NCBI GenBank assembly: GCA_964057225.1
Contig: OZ059894.1
Span: 14,208,131 to 14,272,130, forward strand
Reading direction: 5' to 3'
Source: Auanema rhodensis
Lineage: Eukaryota; Nematoda; Chromadorea; Rhabditida; Rhabditidae
DNA length: 64,000 bases
Shown here: one piece after another, positions 36,506-48,332 of the stretch
How positions within the stretch are numbered: position 1 is the stretch's first letter
Layout of the letters: each line of letters begins with the position of its first letter
Position numbers and translations under genes: made by a program
Notes under the pieces: generated by a model
Database searches by the model: none
What the model was told of the DNA's origin: nothing
The model's input: only the letters and a program-made list of their open reading frames with translations

Positions 36506-38400
36506 ATGTCAATTTTGAATTTAAATGACTCATTCGAAGAATCGTTAACACAGATGGAGGACAGTGCTAAAGATTTATTTGAACTAAATGATGTATGGTT
36601 TTGTTTTCACTTCGTTAATCTATGTGTGGTATTTTAGGAACAAATAACTACAGAAAACGTGCCAGAACAAGCTGCTACAAGCTGTATTAATAATGAAAAA
36701 CGAGGGTAAATTCAAGCCAGTGTTATCATTTATATCGATGCCTTTTCAGTGTAAAACGCCATATTGCTACGAATGCTAAAGACAATGTTCCAATTCCGAC
36801 AAAAAAATATGGGTGAATTTTATTTTTCAGTATGCATATAGCAATTACTGTTTTAGAGCAAAAAAAATTGAGACTTATGTGTTCCTCGATTTTGAAACCA
36901 CAGGGTTATTCCAGGATAATAGCAGAGAACGCCCAACATATAACCCTACAGATCCTAGAGATCTTGAAAGTATTTTTGAACAAAACATTCATAGAGGTAA
37001 TATCAATGTTCTTTCTCTGTATAATGAAGATATCAAGGCGATGATCTTTCCTTTCCACGAATAGTTGAATTCGCATTGGTGGGTGTGCGGCGTTCGGATT
37101 TCCAATTAGCTATCAATAAATTTAAAACCAAACAGACCAAGGTGTTCCATAAATGTGCTTTCTCTTAACAATAGTCAATAAGTTATAGAGTGATTATATG
37201 TATATCCCAAGAAGTGTTTATAGCACTCAACTGAACTATGAATTAGGTGGATCGGATTTAACTAATCACTTGTTAAAAATTAAGCCGTGTAATGGTTTTT
37301 CGAATGAATTTATGAAGTAGCTTTACTTGAAATTTTCCAGCATTGTCTAACACTAAATTTTGTGATTATCGTAATCTTCGAGATGAATGGCCGGGTATTA
37401 AGCATTTTCTCACTGGTTTAAAAAAACCTATTTGCTTTGGTAATATTTCTATTATTATATTTGAACATTTATTTAATTACAGCAGCTCATAATGGTCTAG
37501 CATTCGATTTTCCGATTCTGTTGGCTGAACTTAAAAGATGCGAAATTGATATACATGAGTTTTTTGCAGATGTATAAATTTTGAAGAGAGATATGATTGG
37601 GACGCTGCTTTTCAGAGTTATTTTGCTGATACCTTATACGCCTTTCGATCAATAGATTGCGATTTTCAAAATAACTTGAATAGCATTCTCAATGCTATTG
37701 ACTTTAGTATGTGTAAGTATATTTTGAAATAAGCTTATCCAGTGATTCATATATATATATATATAGGCATATATTTCAGTGAGACATTTGACAGTGGCCG
37801 AAATGGATGGGAACATGAAAACTCCGGAAAAACCTGTGGAGAAGGTGGTACCTCGAAGTGCACCTCCTGCAATGTTTGATCTGTTTCATACTAACTTCTC
37901 TTATTATACCTTCAGGAGAAATATAGTAAATGACCAGTTGCCAGAAGATCATCCATATCGTTTTCTAAAAACTAAAAGCTCTTGGCCGTTTGCTATGAGA
38001 ATAAGATATAACCCTCATTTCATTCAGTAGGAACATTATGAATATAGCTACAGTGTTTTTTTATTTAGGAAAGTTAATGGTTCTTGGGTGTTGAAAATGG
38101 GTGATTATCGAAGAGAAAATAATACTCATAGCCAGCCTATTCTGTACAAAAAGGTGATTACAATATACATATTCAGGTTATATGGTTTATATTTAACACT
38201 TTAAGATTTTCAATGAAGAATTTTGTGCCCACACGGCAGTTAATGATTGCGAAGCACTGCTTCGGGTAGGATTTGCCATTTAGTTTCATACTTAGTTTTT
38301 TTTGCAGATATGTCTAGCTTTTGAAGACAGTTTTATAAATTATATGGATAAATTTTCCACAAAACTCTTTGCAAACTGTTTTCAAACAGAAAGACTCTAA
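36506..38400 (+). CDS. TREX-like DEDDh 3'-5' exonuclease
   Basis: Predicted 429 residues in 13 exons: 36506-36592, 36638-36705, 36750-36812, 36857-36996, 37038-37141, 37189-37246, 37341-37439, 37483-37571, 37616-37712, 37780-38026, 38069-38153, 38206-38265, 38308-38400. All introns are GT..AG. Exo I is YVFLDFETTGL (Asp84, Glu86), Exo II is AAHNGLAFDFPILLAEL (Asp215) and Exo III is AHTAVNDCEALL (His388, Asp393, the DEDDh spacing). The motif PRIVEFALVGV after Exo I matches the TREX strand order. Such enzymes degrade DNA from 3' ends with two metal ions. Unlike TREX1/2 it has an N-terminal extension of about 75 residues, a 35-residue insert just after Exo I and a long basic insert between Exo II and III. 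There is no C-terminal membrane helix of the TREX1 kind. Exons 6-7 are the least certain. FAN1 follows on the same strand. Confidence 0.85.
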
Positions 38401-38474
38401 TAATTTGTATGCATTAAAAATATTTTTGACGTTTTATCTATTTGATAATAATCATTGTACTCACTTGTATACTC

Positions 38475-38480
38475 AATAAA
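38475..38480 (+). terminator. poly(A) signal AATAAA of the TREX-like gene
   Basis: Canonical hexamer 75 bp after the TREX-like stop and 170 bp before the FAN1 start; a GTGCTCTTATG sequence follows directly as a possible GU-rich element. Confidence 0.6.
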
Positions 38481-38649
38481 GTGCTCTTATGTATTATAAA
38501 GTTTTTATATAGTTGAGTTACTGCTCTTTAAATCTTCAATCAAAATTTTTTCCCATTTGTTCAGCATTAGGTCAACTAAAACCTTCAAAAACTTTTGTTT
38601 ATTTAAAGATTTAGTCAGATAAATGGTCATCTTTTGAAAATTTACAGTT

Positions 38650-41600
38650 ATGCAAAGGGGGAGAAGAAAACCAATAGTAAAAGCAGAACCAGTAGCGCAT
38701 TCACATAGTATACAAGCTGCATTTGCTAAACAACTTCAGGGAAAGGTATATCTTGGGATTGTAGTACTTTTTAATAATTCTTTTTAAGATTTGCACAATA
38801 TGTAAAATAAGATTTTCTTTAGCTGAATATAGACGTCATTTTGATTCGTGTACAATATCCGTTAATGATACTGAGTGTCAGGTATACTATCAATAATATC
38901 TAGATAAAGTTTAAGCTTAGGTAACTGTGGTAATAACAGCTGAAGAAAAGAAAAAGTTGGCTAGTGAGGTAGTTGACATTTGTAATGATGAATCTTTTAA
39001 TAACACTATACCTAATACACCAATGCAGTCACAGGAATTAGGTGTGTATGAATATGTATTTGTATATTTATGTATTTAAGAACCTGAGAATCTAAACTCC
39101 CAAGTTTCATCGCAAAGTTCTGGCAGGCGACGTAGTGCACGATTGCAGCTTCTTGATCAAGCAGCAAGCCAAAAGAATAAATCAGAAAAAGAAAATTTGC
39201 CAATCTCCACAGTTTTAAAGTATTAGTTTTGAATTTGAATGACTTAACTCATTTGCCTAGGAAACGTAAGGCTTCAGCTGAAAGAATCATGGCTCAACCA
39301 GAACTCGAGCTTACTGTAACACAAAATAACTCTGGTGATATTAAAAAAAGGCTTATTAAAGAGTATGTATATACTATTATTTTTTTTCAATTACAGTTAT
39401 TTTCAAGGGAAAAGAGTGAGTCTTCTTCACCTCCTGCTAAAAAAATAGTGAAATTGGAGAAAATCACAGTAGCTAATTTATTGGATAAAATATCTGTGAG
39501 AATAATATTCTACTGAAAAGCTTATTTATATCTTAAGCTTATTCGGAAATCAGAAGGAGCTCTGAAAGTAGAAGCAATAGATTCAGATGTGGATGAAGAT
39601 AATTTAGTTATGCGAAATACTCCATATTTCGTAAAATTTACTTTAGAAGCTATTCATACAGTAATACTTCTGAGGAAAAACTTCATTTACATTTTATTTG
39701 CAGGTTTTATCTTTGACATTATCTGATGGAAGGAAATATGATGAATCTTTTTGGAAAGAAGATATGAGAAACTTAGATAATTTTCTGAATCTTTCTTGTG
39801 AGGCACGAAAAGTTTTACTACGATTATTTCTTCGAAAAAGGCAGTGGTTAACAATTGAACGACTAAAACAAAGGTAAATTCAAAATTATTTGTTGCTTAT
39901 ATAATTGTTTCTCTAGATATTCTGAAGTTGAAGATAGACTTCCGAAGATTTTTAAAGAGCTTGAAGCTGTATCTTTTGTAGAAAATAGTGAAGATCGACT
40001 GAACGATTTAGAACTAGCATTAAAACTTCTTCCATTACCTAATATCAAAAATGTTGCAAGATTATTCCAATTAGATACAACTAAGGTTTTTCTTTATTTC
40101 AAAATATTTGTTAGCTATCTCCTTTTTAGTTAAAGGCAGATATTGCAAATTCTTTATTGGAGTTTTCGAATCGCCAGCAAGGCTTATTTGGACAAAAAGG
40201 AGTAGTAAAGAAACGAATGCTTAAAGCGTATGATTTGAGTAATTTAAGCTAACTGTTTATATTATATTTAGAGTAAAAACAGAATTAGGACCTTGTTTCC
40301 GAATATCATCTGATATAACTACACTTTTAAAGGTTTTTTTATGTTAATGTTCATTCTATATAGTTGTATTGTTTCAGAGCTTTTTAACTTTATTTTCTCC
40401 CACTGAAACAAATTCAGCTTTAGCTATTGATAATCCTAATACCAATATCGAACAAACTATGCTGTATGATTTTCTTAAACTATTCAGAACTTCTATTTTT
40501 TTTCTTGAAGGTTTACCATGCTACAAGTAGAAATTGGTAAACTATCGTTACCTGCTCCTAATCCATGTAACAATATAATTAGTATTTATGAAACAAAGGA
40601 GGAATTAGTACAGTAAGACACGTATCTAAAACCATAACCATCTTGTTATTTTATAGATATATAGAAGCTAAAGAAATGGAAATTGAAGTAATGAGTTTAA
40701 TAGCTAATAGCAAGCATGAGAAAGCTCTTGAAATCTGCATGAAAGCAAGAGAACTCCTTTCAGAAGAGTTTTTCTTATGGTTTGTTCCTATATATATATG
40801 CATATATTAAAAGTTTGTTCAGCTCTATTCAAAAAAGTTCTTGGGTAATGCCAAGCTTAAGACGGTTTACCGCTTCTTGGGTACTTGTACGTTGTGTCAG
40901 CCATGGTGCTGGTTTATGGGAGCGGAAGAAGAATTATCCAGTTGCTGTGGAGTGGCAACGATTTTTACTCAAAAGCGAAAGTAAGCGTAATTGAGTATTG
41001 AATTAAACTTTTGTCTTTGTTTAGCTTTATTAGATTTTTGTATGGATTCTCGTGGAAATTGGTGGGATAGACTAGCTTTGAATTTGGATTCACATTTGAA
41101 AGAAAAAGATGAAGCATTAGAAGAATTAAAAGAAGGATTGTTGGATAAGAATGTCAGAGAAAAAGATCAACTACTACTCCAGGTATACAACTTGTTATTA
41201 ATTTGTAAATACAAAACATTAACATCTTAATCAGAACTGTGAACCTTGTTTATATGCTAATTGTGACAGAATACAATTCGAATAACATGTCATAGCTATG
41301 TCATTTATTTTCGCAGTTAAAACATCAGCTGTCTCTTTTGGGTAATAACACTTACCAAGGTATTCCACTTAAGAGATGACTGTAATCATAGAAAATTGAA
41401 AGAAACTCAATAGTTGTTTGTTATTCCTTAAAAGTTGTAATGCCATTTGTTATTATTATGGAGATCGAAGAACAGTATACCAATCAAATGATATTTTTGT
41501 AGGATCGAGCAAAGCGTTTGTTGAAATCATTCGAACCTATTTTGATTCTGGATGAACCAAAAACCGTAAGTTTCATTGTAGTCATTAATGCATCAAAATA

Positions 41601-43096
41601 ACTAGTGTTACTGATCAAAGATTTCCTAAAAAACTTCCAATTCGTGTTTATAATTTTTTACCGGCGAAGTCATTTTTATTGTGTTTAGGTGAAAATAATT
41701 GAAATTTCGATGTGAAAAAATAGTGATACTTCTCCGCTTATTTGTATTTTATAGGTAACTATCAAAGGAAATGTGTTGAACAAAAATATTGGCGATTCTC
41801 GCGTTAACCGGTTCATCCGTTCGGAAAATGGAACGGTAATAGAATGCTCTGTTGAGGAAATTGTTAGAATTCATTATCTTCAAAACGAAGATTACAAGAA
41901 TGGTTAGCTAATTCGATAGAGATCAAAATTAATTACCAACTTTATTTATTGCAGGCGTTCACGCTGAAGGGTCTATATGGCATACTGTTCTTGGCCTTCT
42001 TTTTTACGACATTTTATTTGATCATAATCTACCAGAAAGATGGTTAAGTAGACTTCAAGTACTTTGTCATTATTATACAAATATTAAATTAAAACTTTAT
42101 CTCCAGAGTCATCCAATAGATCTCAATTGTTCTGGAATGTATGAATCTCGGAAAACTGCATTCAACGAACGATTTTCTTGGCTGGAACATTGCAATGATG
42201 CTGAAATCCAAGAACTAGTGTGTCTCCGCTGGGTTGCCTACAACGGCGTGCAGACTTCTGAAATTAATTGGGATTTGTTCCCGAGCCCTTCCGATTGCAG
42301 CGTGAGTAAAACGTAAAATTAATTTGAGTTGCGTAAATTTATAGGATTTCATCACTAGTTGTCCTCGTCAAGGCTTGGTAAATGTTCTTCGCCGAATTGT
42401 CACCGATTACCGTGCTACCAGAAGTGGATTCCCCGACCTCACATTCTGGAACGATGAGACGCGTCAAGTTGCGGTACGAATATTAACTTTTCTTTTTCAT
42501 TTCAAGTAAAAGGGAGAAATACACCCATCACCAATAATTTTGTAATTGTTTTATCATTTTCTTAGTCATGATCGATTTAGAGCATTTTTGATCATTCATC
42601 AACACTTTTCTCTGATATACACAGAGACAATATAGGCAGTCATAGATCACTAAATTTTCCTATTTCTATCATAGACTGTATTTCTGTGTTCTAACTGATT
42701 AGGAAAATATTGGTCAGAACATTGGAAGTGTATTTTAAATAATTTATCATCCATCTTAGAACCTTAGAAATGATTGTCTTTGGAGTATATTTCTTTTTCC
42801 AAGAAATAGACATGCACTCAAGTTAATTTGAGTTGTTTAAATACTATTCTTTGGCATTTGAATCGAATAGATTTGGCGAATTGCATTTTTGTGAAAAGAG
42901 AAACAACATCTTAGAAGAATTGTTTCCGTCTTTTTATTAGTAATTCTTCTAAAATGGCTTTCATGTAGAGTATGTATTCACGCAATTCATCTGTTTATGT
43001 CTTGAAAAAAAATAAAAGAACAGTTGAAAGATGCCCTACAGCAACAATGTTGGGAACAAGTCTCACTTTCAAATAGTGAGAAGAGGAAGAGGAAGA

Positions 43097-43183
<87 letters not shown>

Positions 43184-44693
43184 CTTTTAATAAACTCTTG
43201 TAAAAGGTTATTCATTGTTATATTACAATATTTTCATTTTTATAAAGGTTAGAAACTATTCGTCAAAATTTACAGCCGTACTTTTTGCAGTTTGTTGTGT
43301 TTTTGATTAACGTTGTTGAAGTATACACTAAATTTCTTATGATTGTCATTTATAACAGATGGATTTCTATTGTTTTTTGTTGTAAACAAGCCTGATCAAA
43401 TCCGTCATTTCCCTTTTTTTATAAAAAAAAACCATTTGAGGTCGACTACTGATGTGATATGAAATAATACTTTGCTTTTTCGTACAATTACGCCTTTCAT
43501 GTAAATAAGAAATATAAGCAAAGAATTGATGCATGAACTAGGCTGTTGACTAAAACAATGCTCGGGAAATTAAATGAAATCGAATTATCGACAATAGTTC
43601 TGTGAATCAGGTTATTTGTGTATGTCACCACTTATCACTCTTCTTCATCGTTATCGTGAAATCCTCTGTAATTTGGATTAAAGCCATTTCCGTATATTCT
43701 ATTTCTGCAGAAGGTGTTTAGACGCTTTTCATGGAAAAAATGTGTCTACGAAACCAATCTGAAGTGGCATGATTGTAGTGGTGGGTACGAAATACCCCCA
43801 AAGCTACTTTAATCTAATAGGGCCCCGATGTTTCAAAAAAAAGTCTGAATAAGGACGATTAGTCCGTTCTCTAATTCGGTGTTTGATTTCATATGTAATT
43901 GATAGCGGCGAGCATCACTGCCTCTTAGATTCATCACAGATGTATTGCTTTCCCCTTAGTTATCTATCTCATAAACATGTGACTGATTTTTCTTCGTTTT
44001 TTTGCTGCCAAACTCGGTGCAACCAGGGGTGTCTATTAAATAAATTTATTGACACTCAATCATCTTATCAAGAAGCTCAAGGTCACATTTGTTAGTTTAT
44101 GTGGGCCATAGATGAAATTACTGAACTAAGAAAGAAATCTTACAAGTTATAGACCAAATATCATTTTTTTTAAAAAAAGGTTTAAATTCTGAAAACAGGG
44201 TGTGTGTGGTTTCTTGCAAGAACGAATCTCCAAAATTTAAAAAAAAGTTTTGAGAATCACCGATTTAATCGGAAATACTTCAAGTTTGAAGAAATCAAAT
44301 ATCTACCAAACAATAATAAATTATTACTTTTTTAAAATTTTCTTCCACCTTTTTTCAATTTTTGTAGTTTGAAGTCATAAACTTGTGACTACTGATATAT
44401 CTATATCTATGTGTTGACACCAGAGAACACAACAACATGAAAATGTAATCGTTCAAGTCGGAAGCAAAAAAATCTTGATCGTGTTGACTATACATACGAA
44501 TAGATTAGTTTCTGAAAGAAAAATATTGAATTTGTAAAATATTTTGTCAAAGACCTATGGTTTGCTAATTCTTTTCTTGTAGGTAGTTGAAGTTAAGGGC
44601 CCTGGTGACCGATTGTCGACGAAACAACGATTATGGCTTCACTACTTCTCCAAATGGGGTTTTCGAGCGGAGGTCTGCCATGTTGTAGGTTAG
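38650..44693 (+). CDS. fan-1: FAN1, Fanconi-associated structure-specific nuclease
   Basis: Predicted 878 residues in 22 exons (38650-38745, 38789-38881, 38921-39041, 39081-39219, 39261-39362, 39408-39495, 39538-39660, 39704-39873, 39917-40085, 40130-40227, 40272-40332, 40378-40463, 40511-40612, 40657-40779, 40823-40980, 41025-41182, 41503-41565, 41755-41902, 41955-42058, 42107-42301, 42345-42473, 44583-44693). The order is: UBZ4 zinc finger at 34-53 (Cys34, Cys37, His49, Cys53), a low-complexity linker with basic patches, a SAP-like/helical region, TPR-like helices with the family signature [13 protein letters not shown] (about 585-597), and the VRR-NUC domain with Glu704 (HAEGS), Asp830 (GFPDLTFW), Glu845 and Lys847 ([11 protein letters not shown]). 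All four catalytic residues are present. FAN1 cuts branched DNA during interstrand crosslink repair; the UBZ binds ubiquitinated FANCD2. The ATG is two bases after TTTACAG, an acceptor-like site. The last intron is 2.1 kb, unlike the others. Confidence 0.95.
43099..43178. repeat. (GA)n microsatellite in the last FAN1 intron
   Basis: About 80 bp of GA broken once by GC at 43139-43140, preceded by GAAGAG repeats. The intron (42474-44582) shows no other gene. Confidence 0.95.
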
Positions 44694-47423
44694 TTGTGTG
44701 TGTGTGCCTATGTGTTCAGAAGAATTCTTTTTTTAAATTACTCTCTTTCAGCAAAAAATAATAAACAAATCGCTTAGCAAGGACAACCTTCTTCAAAAGG
44801 CACACGTTGTAGAAATTAATTTTGTTGTGAATCTTTTTTTTTGTTAAAAAGTAATATTTTCTTGTTCTCTGTTTTCTTTCTCTCTTTCTTATGCACGATC
44901 TCTGCTTTAACTCTACTTCATTCTCTAGTTCTTTCCCCATTCTTGATGATCAAACTTCTTTGAGGTTACGCACATAGAAGATTGCATGCAGTTCTTTTTT
45001 TTTCTTTTCTAAACATTAAGTATATGATTGTGATCGTAAGCAAATTGTTTTGTCACATTTTGTCTGAACCTCGTGCAGGAAAGACATAATCTTATCTCGT
45101 AAACTCAACTTCTCTGATTTGCTGTCCCGTCTTTTGTTAACTCAACTCGTGTTCTTACCTATTTTTGAATCTTCTGCATGACTTGTTCAAACAGAAGCTA
45201 ACGAGCTATGTAAATAGTTATGTTATTTTGTCTTTTTAGTCATAAATACTCACCAGGCATCAGTGTATTTTCATTTTCATTTTTCTTTATTTCTCTTTCC
45301 CTCTCAGATCATATCTAGTGTTACTGGTTGAAGAACAGTAGTAATAATAGTTGAATCAAAAGTGGGAAATGTGATCAGTATCATCAATGATGATTGCATT
45401 TGATTCGTTTAAGTGAAACTGGATCTACGCTCTATTCGAATATTTCTTTTGGCTGAGTATGGGTTTGATGAAGAGGTCGAACTAGGAAACTACTCGGTAC
45501 GGTTCAAAAGTCATGCTAGAGTTACTTCAATCGCCTGTTCTCGTTCATCAGATTGTCTGGAGAAACACTGGGAATCGTTGACGACGGGATCGTTGTCATG
45601 AAAACTTCATAAAACGGATACCCTTTGGTCTAATTTTCTCTGAAAACTTTTTTAAAATGTTCGCTGAACGCTAGTTGGATTGATTAGTCATTGGCTATAA
45701 ATAGATAGGGGAAATACATTCATATCTATTTAAAGTTCCAACTAGAATTATCCGAATATATTGTAAATCAAGGAGATAAACTTCAATTTCAAAGCGATGT
45801 ATCATCAGTTAAAAATGCTGTTAACTACTCTATTCCTTAACTGAAACATGTTCCAGCCTAAAGTGATTCATACTTCTTTGAATTTTGGAGACTTATTTTC
45901 ACGTTACAGCACTTTTATTATCTGTTGTTCAAAAGTAAATTAAATCTTTTTTTCTTCCTCTTTCTCTCAAAACAGTACAACGAACAACATATGGTTAAGC
46001 TTATAGACTGAAATAAATTTTATGCTAATGTATTCTTAACTATATATGCAGTTTTCCTGTTTTTTTAAATAAAATATTGATAATAAAGGACATGATCACT
46101 TACTCATAATCTTATAGTACATTTAAAACTCATGGGCTTAATACCTGTACAGTACTATTTACAAATTTCATTTATTCTATCTGAAAGTAGTATTATGCAA
46201 TGCTCTTCGTACTATTGTTGTTATTATTTTGTATAATAAATTATGGGAATCTTATAAAAATAACAGAAAAACCATTTGTTTGTAGATAATACAGCCCTCT
46301 TCAACCTTGTATTACAAAGAGTGACGATGGTTGTGCTTCAGTCTCCTCTTATCCTGCATGATAATCTCATTAGTTATTTGCTTACAAGAGTCAAAATAAG
46401 TTTTTTTCGCTTTCTCATCGTGTTTGCAATCTGTTTTCCAGCATAAACAGTCAGCAATTGTCAAATGTACGTTTGTATATGTATATGTATGTATATAGTT
46501 CTTGTATAAGTGTTGCTATAATTAGTTCCAAATGGTTAACTTGCTTTGTTTTTCTCACTACCAGACCACACGATAGTATCAATATATTTCAGCTTCTTCT
46601 CTACATTTCTCTTCCAAGTGTTTCGTTGTATTTGATACAAACAGTCATTTTTTTGTTTCTTTTAATGGTCATCGGTGGTATAATCGTCATTGATTGTCCA
46701 TTTTCGTGTTCTTTTTCGTTGTCACTACACATACACTCCATTTCTTTGCCTTCTTTTTTCTTTTTTTCAATCTGAAACAAGATGATTTTTAATATATTGT
46801 GCAGCTTCCGACAACTATTTTTAGTTTTTCATGTTCTTCGCGAATGTTTGCTGATATCGACCATTAATCAAAGTTGTTTCATTGATCTCTAGACATGTTT
46901 TGAAAAAATTCAATAATATACAGTAATATACATATGTTTATATGTATATATGATAGCCATAGATTCCAGAATTTATCTTTTCAAATAGTAACATTCATAA
47001 TATCTATCAACAACATTTCATAAACATATAAACATTCAATATAGTAAAAGAAACATCTGTCTAAGCTTTAGTAGCTAAAGTAGCTTCTGTATATACACTA
47101 GCCAAGTTTTCATCATAACATATGTTTAACTATTCAATTTAACATTTCAAATCAACTACATAATGCTTTCGTCACCTTAACTATGTATTGTTATTCTTTT
47201 ACTCTTATCTATCTTCTTATAAAACGAACCTTTTAATGATGACTGTCGACGAATATTTTTCTTGATAATAGAATTATAGCAACTTGTTATTTCAAAATGA
47301 CACTCTAATCTCTTTTTGCAGTTTTATTTCTAATCATATCACTAAGTTTCAACCTTTTTACATGTATTCATCAAGACGTATACAACTATTTTTTCTTTAA
47401 CTCATCTGTCTTTCTATGTACTT

Positions 47424-47457
<34 letters not shown>
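47424..47457. repeat. (CT)n microsatellite
   Basis: Nearly uninterrupted CT dinucleotides. Confidence 0.9.
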
Positions 47458-48307
47458 AAAGCTTCTTTCATCCAAATAGGATTCTATACGTCATTTAATA
47501 GAGGCTTATAATCTAATAGTCCATAAAAAATTTTGTGAGATCATAGGTAGTCCAGTTTGAACACCTGAAATATTTAAACCTCGTGGTTATAGCTCACATA
47601 TAAACCTCGAATGAAGCTCATTTTATTGTTTTTCCTAACTAGTTGTGTGTATTTTTGGCTACTGTTTACTTCCACTATTAAATTTTTATTTTATTTCATA
47701 TTAGTTAGTTCAGTCATTGTTTAATATTATTTATTATTTTTTCTCTTTTAATTGACCTATTGAGAAGTATAAAATAATATATTATCTTCTATATTAGTTA
47801 CATAGACTGTTAGAGACCACTATCAGTTTAACCTTTTTTTTTCGTTCAATGTCATCATATTTCTTTCCAAAAAAATTTTCAAACAGTACTAATAAGTTTC
47901 ATTTTATCTTTTTTTTAAACAAAAATTATTTCATATAATTCTCAATCGTAGAAAATATTTTTAAAATTAAAGCAATTAATGCTTATATCTCATATAATAA
48001 CAAAATAATTAAAAAGAGTTAAATGAAATCTTTCATATATCATATAACTAAATATATATATAACTATAAATAAATAAAATATAATAAAACTATAAATATT
48101 TGAATATATTTTGATTGAAAAACAAATGTACGAATCACTAATTATGTTTAGTGGTTTTGGTCAAAAACATTAAAACAACTCAATTCCATTTTTTTCCCAA
48201 ATGACATAAGTATATTATTGAGTAATATGATACTACATTGTAAATAAATTAACATTCCTCATAATCAAGTTACAATTAAACTTTATTTATGTGTATGTAT
48301 GATGTTC

Positions 48308-48332
48308 ATATACATACATACATACATACATA
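48308..48332. repeat. (CATA)n microsatellite
   Basis: Six tandem tetranucleotides within longer ATACATAC-type DNA. Confidence 0.85.

Noticed and set aside
36832-37044. 70-codon frame overlapping the TREX-like gene
   Set aside because: Out-of-frame shadow of exon 4; Exo I and the PRIVEFALVGV strand lie in the other frame.
43031-43252. Frame rich in Arg-Glu
   Set aside because: Translation of a GA microsatellite inside a FAN1 intron.
45413-45601. 62-codon frame after FAN1
   Set aside because: Less AT-rich than its surroundings, but no similarity, no acceptor/donor set and FAN1 already ends in its usual C-terminus.
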